Assembly (NCBI GenBank): GCA_958298945.1
Contig: OY282605.1
Span: 2,007,811 to 2,071,810 of the forward strand
Direction of reading: 5' to 3'
Source of the DNA: Atherix ibis
Taxonomy: Eukaryota; Arthropoda; Insecta; Diptera; Athericidae
Length of the DNA stretch: 64,000 nt
Below, piece after piece: positions 57,097 through 64,000 of this stretch; the first letter of the stretch is position 1, and every line of letters starts with the position of its first letter. Below the pieces are notes generated by a model. That model worked only from the letters and a program-made list of their open reading frames with translations. It was not told the DNA's origin and searched no databases. The translations under genes and the position numbers were made by a program.

Positions 57097-58504
57097 GAAA
57101 TGTAAATTCTCTAATAAAAAAAATGCATTCACTTTCCAAATTGATACAAAGTGTTCTGAATGTGGTGTTATACGTTTTATTCCACGCCATTTTGTTTAGC
57201 TGTCATTCTGTCAGTTGGTATTTGAAGTATATAATTTTGAAAAACATGATTAAGAGTTTGACAGATTGAAGACTGGCCATTTTAGAACGGTACAGGTAAT
57301 CGAGAATTTTGCTGTGGGGAAGGTCCGACAACCTCAATAAGACACCTTCTTCAAAATGTTGTGTGGCATATATCACATGAATATTTGAACTTATACCTGT
57401 ATAAAATTCAGGTGATCAAATAATTTTAGCCTATACATCATATACGTTTCAAAGCTTCATACACAAGACCCTGGTTTTGTCAGAAAATTAATTGTGAGTG
57501 ACGAAACGTAAACAATATAGTCGCTTCTAGGAACGCGAAAATCTGGAGGAGAGTGATGAACGACCTTGAAATCCTAATTGAGTGAGTTTTGGTGCGGTGT
57601 TTGGGTCGGAGGTGTCGTTGATCCGTACTTTCATGAGGATGCTGTTGGCAATGCTGTTAATGTGACTGGTGAGTGATATATAAACAAATGCTATAGAACT
57701 TTTGGGGTTTAACGATATGTGAAACTAACAAGACGATCCACAATAAAAATTTTAAGACCGATATGTCCCGACCGAATTATGTCAAAAGATAGAATCTTAT
57801 TCTCTAGATTTAACCACTCTAGGTTTCTTGTGGATATATTTAAAGGGAAAATCTTACACCTACCAATCGGAGAAAAGTAAACAACTTAAAGAAAATATAC
57901 GCAATGAAATTACCCCAGCAATGTTGGATGGCATGTTACGAAAACAAAAATTTTCTATAAGGCCAGAGGAGGCTTTTAACCAATATAATTTTCCATACAC
58001 ACCATCAAATATGGTCGATATTGGCTAACCAATTCACGATTTCGTATTGAACTACCAAAAAATTTTCTGAATAAAATATTATAAACTTTTCAATAGAATA
58101 TCCTGTATTATAATTTAAATGATTAGATGATATCTTATGAGTAATAAAAATTATATCATATGTAGTTATCTCTTCAAAAAAGGGGTATTATTTTAAGATA
58201 ATTTTTTTTCCAAATAATACTATTTAAATAAGTGACTTTTTTGTAAAATTATTAAATTAAACTATTTTTTTACAATATTATAACATTTTAATATTTGAAT
58301 ACATAAATATGAAAAAATGTTTTATTCGAAATTTTATTGAAAATGTAAATTTTATGTTGACACTTTTAAGTATAAAGAAAGTTTCGGTTTTTTTGTGGCC
58401 TGAATTTTTTGTTTGAAATCAACATCTTGTATAGGACAGGAATTGCTGTTTATTATCTCAAGATTTTAAGTCAACATTTAAAGAAAAATCGCGCATCATC
58501 TTTT
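57097..58504 (+). mobile_element. M5 block, DD41D remnant (right copy of an inverted pair)
   Basis: Inverted relative of 13198-14622, followed base by base over nearly its whole length. The frame 57828-58028 encodes FLWIYLKGKSYTYQSEKSKQ and NEITPAMLDGML. DLTTLGF precedes it, with Gly in place of the third Asp, as in the left copy. Here a few more bases remain before DLTT, and about 40 bases are missing at the M1 junction, so neither copy is simply derived from the other. Confidence 0.88.
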
Positions 58505-58508
58505 CATA

Positions 58509-59749
58509 GCAAGAGTATAAGTTTAAATCCGCTTATAAATAAGCTTTTATAGAAAGCAAAAACAAATTTATTCAAAGTACTTGCCCTCGCTAGCTACACA
58601 TTTCTCCCATCTTTCGAGCAATTTGTGGATACCACGCCAAAAAAATTCCTTCTCTTTCGAGGCAAACCACTCATCAAGCCATTTTCGGACGTTTTCGTAA
58701 GAATCGGAGAGCTGCTCAGCGAGCGCATGGCCCATCGACGAAAACAGGTGGTAGTAAGAAAGGGATAGGTCTGGTGAATAAGTGCGGTGGGGTAGCAGCT
58801 CCCATTTGAATGTCTCAAAGTAGTTTCAGACCATTTTTGACGTGTACGATAGTGCGTTGTCGTGGAGGTAAATCACCTTATCATGTCTTTGTTGATAATC
58901 CGTAATTTTTTCATGCAGAGCATGGTACAATTTGATCAGTTGTTGGTGGCAGCGGTGGGCATTGACAGTTTCACCAGGTTTTAACTTCTCATAGTAGACG
59001 ATACCCTGCCGATTCCACCAAACGCACAGCATCGTTTTCCGTCCGAAGCGATATGGTTTTGGGGAATATGTTGATGGTTGGCTGTGCTCAATCCACGATT
59101 TCTTGCGTTTTTATATTTCTCGAAATATATCCACTTTTCGTCGCCTGTCACAAACCGATGCAGGAACGACTTTCTTTTTTGTCTGGCGAGCAAGATATCG
59201 CATGTGTTTTGGCGTTGCTCCATCTGCCTATCGTTCAATTCATGCGGCACCCATTTTCCGATCTTCTCAATCTTCTCCATGGCACGCAGACGCATGAAAA
59301 TGGCTGGTTGAGTAACACCCAATTGCTCCGCGAGTAACACCCAATTGCTCCGGACAATTGATGGTCCTCAACCTTCGTAGGCCGATTTTCACGCTTCTTG
59401 TCCTACAAATCAAAATTGCCGTCTTTGAACAGACGAAACCAATCTCGGCACGTTGTTTCGGATAAAGTACTTTACCATAGGCCTCCATAAGGATTCGACG
59501 CGAGCCGATTTCTTCAAATTGAAGCAGAAAAGCAGACCTTCCCGCATATGCTCTTTTTCTGGCACAAAACTAGACATGATTACAAAAGGAAAAATGTATG
59601 TTTTTGTACGAAATTGCTGACAATGTTCACTGATTAATGTTGACAGATGTCAAACTCATAAAAAATAAAGTATCGCGTGCCCATGGTAGCTTAAAACGCT
59701 CACTCACGTCATCTATGACAAAACAGCGGATTTAAGCTTATACTCCTGG
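58509..59749 (-). mobile_element. M1 copy E: Mos1-like mariner
   Basis: 1241 bp, minus orientation. Left end GCAAGAGTATAAGTTTAAAT has the same tip divergence as copy B. Right end GATTTAAGCTTATACTCCTGG is followed by TA (59750-59751). A 22-base tandem duplication (GAGTAACACCCAATTGCTCCG twice) lies at 59311-59353. Confidence 0.92.
58568..59577 (-). pseudogene. M1 copy E transposase
   Basis: ATG at 59577 (MSSFVPEKEHMREGL). The N-terminal part carries a TAG at the Trp codon after GNFDL and the 22-base duplication. From 59340 the frame is open: LLAEQLGVTQPAIFMRLRAM, GKWVPHELNDRQMEQRQNTC, FLHRFVTGDEKWIYFE (first Asp kept), then a frameshift. 59032-58826 gives MLCVWWNRQGIVYYEKLKPG and IYLHDNALSYTSKMV (second Asp kept). 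The third motif reads LSLSYYHLF, Asp to Tyr. Ends EGKYFE at 58568. The plus-strand frames at 59053-59337 are shadows. Confidence 0.92.
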
Positions 59750-59751
59750 TA

Positions 59752-61529
59752 ATTTTACAAAAATCTTGTTTTTCTACTGTAATACAAAATGAACCTTCCA
59801 GGTACTTTAAGTGATATTATTCCAAAAAAAAGAAAAAAACAGAAACTCTCAAAGTTTCTTCTACCATAATATGGTTTTTTTTATCTAACATTTCTACCAT
59901 TTATTGGAAAAAAAATAAAAAATTCGTATAAATAAAAGAAAAACTTGATTTTTGGTAAGATATTCTTAACTACTTCAAAGGAATTTCCATAGCTTTAATT
60001 TGGCTATAAATTTTAAATAAATAATCAATTTAATATATTTTACATAGTTCAGTAATTGATTTAACCCCACGGTTAAGGAGAATAACGTTGAATTGTTGAG
60101 TTCTGAATGGTATTTTGAATAATCGTTTCCTATTTGTTGTGATTTATTTGGATACACCTTGGAACATAAACATTGAGAATTGGATCCGTCGTAATAAATG
60201 CGAAACGGTTCGTTGCGATTAACAGTGATTTTGTACTGAAATTTTCGGCGCTCTCATAGTAAACATTGAAATTGGTTGCTGCCCTTTGCCATCATGGCTG
60301 AGAGAGGGATTTTTGTGGTGTGTAGGAGTACTTTTGTCGAGTATATGAGTTATGTATGGATGCCTCGACACATGTGCACTGATTGGGATATTATCCTTAA
60401 AGCTAACAAAATTTTTTGAAAGGGTACACCACCATTCATATGCTCAGTCGAATGAACATACTTGACACCCTCGTATCAGTTGCCAACGATACTGTTCACA
60501 ATAAATCATCAGCCCCTCTCAGACGGGATAATTGTTCTTGCTAACTGGTCGATACATATAAAAAATTATTAATTGATTGATTAATTATAACAACAACAAA
60601 CAAAATACTACAATATGTTTTTTTTTTAAATAGGTTAAGAAGTAAATAAATATTTTAGGAATTATTTTAATAATTTGTAATTTTAAAATTTGCATAAAAA
60701 TTTCTGCAAATTGTTAGACATCTCAAATTTTTTTTTTTAATTTTTATAAGAGTGATTTTTATAAAAGGACTTTTTATATTCTAAGTTACAATCGGTTCAT
60801 AAATAATATCGAATTTAAGGCTTAAAGTTAATTTTTGAATAATATTGCAAATTTTATAAAAGCTAATTGTTTTTTTTTTTTAAATTTCAAATAAAAACCA
60901 ATTCGAAATGATTTTCAACTTTATATAAGATAATATAACTTAATTAAATCTGAAATTTCAAACTAACTAAATTTGATTGTGAAAATAAAATTTTTCAATT
61001 TTCAAAAAATATTCTAAAAGTAAATACTATAATTTTTTATTACCTAAACAAAGATTGTCCTATTTATATTGATAGAATATTATTGTACCCTCTTACCCGT
61101 CTGATACATTTCATTTTACGATTAATTTCACTTTATTTGAATTCGATAGAATTTCGCACTTAAGCTTGCCTATTTCCAACTCATCATAATCGCTTATTGG
61201 TAACTTTAAATTGATAAACGACCTTCCGTTTGAAGTATATTTGACATAAATTCCATGTAAACGATTCAAATACGAATACAAATAGCATCCGAAAATGATT
61301 TACCCTTAATTCTAGTACCTGACATCGATGAAGGAATAAACAAACGATGACAGAAGTTCGTAACGTACCGTAATTACCCCATCCAAGGGTGAGAATAGAA
61401 TTCTACGACAAATTTTCATAGCCAGCCGCGCCTATTTTCTGTTTTTAGTCCCCCTTATTCCTGCGAAGGGAGATAATAGAAGTAAGTCAATTTCGAAACA
61501 ATTCTAGTTCGCATTGAGTTCTCGGTCAG
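59752..61529. other. AT-rich spacer with two more balanced patches
   Basis: Patches at 60160-60560 and 61060-61500 have more even composition. No open frame of interest and no repeat recognised in either. 60560-61050 is extremely AT-rich. Confidence 0.5.
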
Positions 61530-61850
61530 TTAGTATTGTGGGTCAGCGCCAAGGTCGATTCGATAGCGTTTCCGTTTACTCGCTATTCGAAAGAAAGCTG
61601 CGTACTTTCCTTCCACCCATTTATGATGAAGTTCTTCCGTCACATGTTTTGCTGTAGCGGATGCTGCCGCAGCTGCTGTATCTAATAAATCGATAATTGA
61701 ATCCCAAGTTTCGATATGTTTTGGCTGAGAAATTTGCGGACGAAACACTCCGTATTCGTTCAGGTTCCCCAAATTGGGAGAATTTTGCGAACGGGGCCAT
61801 GCGCGGTGAGCAAGAGAAATCGACCACCTGTTCTCCATCGAAAACTTCCC
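61530..61850 (-). CDS. Candidate host exon or unknown coding segment
   Basis: A 102-codon open frame on the minus strand, ending in TAA at 61530, in DNA of roughly 45-50% G+C by hand count while its flanks are strongly AT-rich. Translation includes LEGKFSMENRWSISLAHRAW and ETWDSIIDLLD, then an Ala run (TAAAAASATAKHVTEELHHK), WVEGKYAAFFRIASKRKRY and LGADPQY. A TTTTAG acceptor-like site sits at about 61851, in frame. A GTAAAC at the IASKR codons could be a donor, giving a shorter exon. No domain is recognised. Other frames here are shorter, though a plus-strand frame at 61697-61879 overlaps. Confidence 0.3.
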   Translation of the reverse strand, partial: GKFSMENRWSISLAHRAWPRSQNSPNLGNLNEYGVFRPQISQPKHIETWDSIIDLLDTAAAAASATAKHVTEELHHKWVEGKYAAFFRIASKRKRYRIDLGADPQY

Positions 61851-61879
61851 CTCAAGGCGCTAAAATGTCCACTCAATGA

Positions 61880-63540
61880 CTGTAACTTTTGATATGACAC
61901 AATATTGCGTCAGTCTAACAGCATCACAGCAAATCGTCTTATCAACTCAATAGTTTATGTGTCAACATTTTGATACGAAAAAACTAACGTATTGTAAATA
62001 AAAATATATAATTCCGAAGTGTGTTTTTTTTTACCATTTTCATATTGAATATTTATTTTACTATTAAAATTACAACAAAATTAAAATTATATCAATCAAA
62101 TAATAAAATTATTTTCATAAAGTAGATAGAAGATTTTCCAACTTAAAAATTAAGAAGAAAATAATAAATTCCAACAAAAAAATAATAAAAATTAAACTAG
62201 ATAAAAATCGATCGAAAATTGTATAAGATCTTGAAATTCTTCTTCCACTTAGCCTCATTTCGATGATTTCTAATCTATTTGCGGACACTCTCGAATCCAA
62301 GTACTTTTATTTCTCACCTAATCCAGTAGTTGTGTTCGATTTGAAAAGCTGCATCTGACAAGATTCTATGTAATTCAGTCTTAACACTTTTCTGTCTTAG
62401 AATTTCAGATTCAGCTAGTTGAAAGGATTCGATGAGATGAAAAACTAGTCCATTTTTGGACACCTGCCAACTTGATAGTTCAAGCGAAAGATTAAACCTT
62501 AATTTTAGCTTTTTGCATTCGACCAGATTTTCTGTATTTTTATATTTCACTACTTTCTATTCGAAGCAGTTTTAGATGATTCTTGTAAAAAAAAAAAAAA
62601 AAAAAAAAAACAGAAATAAAAATTTGAGAATATCAAGTGCAGAAAAGTTATTCAGGTTCGAATAAAGAAAGTATCTTTAAACAGGTATGCATTCCCTAGA
62701 GGGAAATATTTATTTGAATTTTGCTATAAATTTGGTCAAACTGATGCCAATATCTTAAGTCAAAACGAGAATATATGTAAGCTGATTGGAACCGAAAGCT
62801 AATCAGCTATAATTATGACTTACTGGGTTAATTGAATTTTAACCGAAAAAGTTGATTTTATTAATTTTTAAATTAATTGAGTAGCTTTCGATCTGCTTCA
62901 TACGTAAGATTAAGAAAACTTTTTTTTCATATTCTAAGTGAAAATGATAGCTTAGAAAAGTCAATTGAAAATAAATATTAAAAGTAATTCTTTTAGAATT
63001 TCATTAGAAAACGATATTTTTTTGATGAGATATTTTTATAAACCAAAAATTTATGTAATCATTTTAAAAAAGAGCAAAGAATCTTTTGATCAATCATAAA
63101 CTCTATATTTTGTGGTTAATTTTTTTTTTAATTGACTATAATAACAATCAACAAAAAAAAAATATCTACGTAGTATTGAAAAAAAAAATCTTAAAGCATT
63201 ATTAAATTAATGAACTCTTATAAATTTATTGTAAGCTTTTTGATTTTTTACTAGCTAATACTATTAAAATTGACTTTTATAAAAATCCAGACACTTTTAA
63301 ATTATTAAAATTAAGAATGCAGATTTTTAATTATTACAGAATAATCTTTTTGAATAACGATTGAACTATTAAAGGTCATCGTAACTAATTTGAGTACCCC
63401 TACTCAAATTAATTAAATATCTTCTATTTTTCTAAACAGAAAACATTAAGATTTTTCAATAAAACTTTATTTCTAAAATATGTAGTAGAAAATAATCGAG
63501 TAAAAATAACTCATTGATCAATAATCTAATACAGGTCGAA
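61880..63540. other. AT-rich region with a poly-A run
   Basis: Contains a 24-base A run at 62587-62610. Open frames at 62115-62300 and 62314-62550 lack any recognisable motif. Confidence 0.5.
62587..62610. repeat. A24 homopolymer
   Basis: Uninterrupted A run after TCTTGT. It could be the tail of an inserted retro-copy, but no element is visible upstream and no target duplication was found. Confidence 0.9.
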
Positions 63541-63544
63541 TTAT

Positions 63545-63984
63545 TTTATGCATATATCAGGGGATGTTGTGGGACAGTTGATATTATCACTTTTTGACAT
63601 TATTCGGCTCGGAAAAATTTCTTTTAAGATTTGCGTCATAGTACAAGCTGTGTGTGATGTGGCACCGTTTTGTTGGAACCACATGTTCTCTAGGCCTAAC
63701 TGATCGAATTCGGGCAGAAGAAAGTTTTCTTTCCAGTAACTATTACAGTATTCCCTACAGCATCCTCAAAAAAATATGGCCAAATGATGCCGCCGGCATA
63801 AATGCCACAAGATACAGTGAGCTACAAGAGTGAAGTGGTCTTTGGGGTATTAGTTGAGGATTTTCAGTGCGCTAAAAGCGGTTATTCTATTTATGAAAAA
63901 AAACCAGCCAGGCCGAAGTATACTTTGTCGCTTATAATGACTTTTTGCCAGAAATGATGGTCGTCTATTCCTAGCTTTTCAAAA
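63545..63984 (-). pseudogene. M5 DD41D transposase remnant at the window edge
   Basis: Minus-strand scraps run from the window edge: ENPQLIPQRPLHS-like text, AAxFGHIFLRMLx (for GPYFFEDAxGNxVTVTG), then LPEFDQLGLENMWFQQNGAT, SHTACTMTQILKEIFPSRIM. The second catalytic position reads Asn instead of Asp. The third motif is not recognisable. Frames are broken and no ends are seen. Confidence 0.7.
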
Positions 63985-64000
63985 GGGGGGGGGGGGGGGG
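63985..64000. repeat. G homopolymer at window end
   Basis: At least 16 consecutive G, truncated by the window boundary. May be real simple sequence or a sequencing or assembly artefact. Confidence 0.85.

Noticed and set aside
59053..59337. Three overlapping plus-strand frames of 64-94 codons
   Set aside because: All are antisense to the M1 copy E transposase.
62560..62610. Poly-A run as a processed-pseudogene tail
   Set aside because: No upstream coding remnant, polyadenylation signal in the right place or target duplication seen.
63985..64000. G-quadruplex or telomere-like signal at the window end
   Set aside because: A pure G run cut by the window edge, with no repeat unit. Simple sequence or an artefact is more likely.

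Overview
This is a eukaryotic, almost certainly insect, nuclear window. It is AT-rich, has no bacterial-style gene density or operons, and carries four kinds of DD34D mariner, DD41D mariner-like elements, jockey-like and RTE-like non-LTR retrotransposon remnants and a tRNA-related SINE fragment. No complete host gene is visible. Almost every recognisable reading frame is a decayed transposase or reverse transcriptase. Two open segments (30530-30754 and 61530-61850, both minus strand) are the best candidates for host exons, at low confidence. The species cannot be named from this sequence.

Family labels used below. M1 is Mos1-like (mauritiana subfamily), ends reading CCAGGTGTATAAGCTTAAAT. M2 is mellifera-type, ends GTTGTTCGGAAAGTAATTTCG-like. 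M3 is mellifera-type, ends GGGTTGGCAACTAAGTGATT. M4 is a mariner of the type often auto-labelled SETMAR-like, ends CGAGGTCTGTTCAAAAAGTA. M5 is DD41D (rosa-type) with a wider spacing between the second and third catalytic Asp.

Layout. 1-5100: AT-rich DNA with a 111-112 bp tandem repeat at 1081-1583. 5101-9400: M5 remnant, RTE-like RT remnant interrupted by a 105 bp repeat, M1 copy A. 9400-14622: AT-rich spacer, a 38 bp-stem hairpin, the best-preserved M1 (copy B, a 345-codon frame with four stops) joined to an M5 block. 15871-20556: a 4.7 kb inverted repeat with two roughly 2.2 kb arms. 20557-27390: AT-rich, unassigned. 27390-30110: M2 with M1 copy C nested in it, then an M4-like remnant. 34053-34404: a short M1 deletion derivative with a perfect snapback. 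37230-43400: jockey RT remnant, second M2, M5 copy with visible ends. 43400-47900: no recognised genes. 47915-49700: second jockey remnant and a three-copy roughly 300 bp repeat with an M4 fragment between copies. 50800-55357: two M4 copies. 55654-59749: M3, SINE fragment, then an M1-M5-M1 composite that is an inverted relative of 11877-14622. 59750-64000: AT-rich, a GC-richer open frame, an M5 remnant and a terminal G run.

The elements do not form a working pathway. The window records successive transposon invasions, nesting, deletion and inverted duplication. The strongest unexplained structure is the 15871-20556 inverted repeat, whose arms hold islands of near identity separated by much more diverged DNA. 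If transcribed it could fold into a very long hairpin RNA. Several transposase copies share the same premature stop, which suggests that already-defective elements were mobilised in trans.
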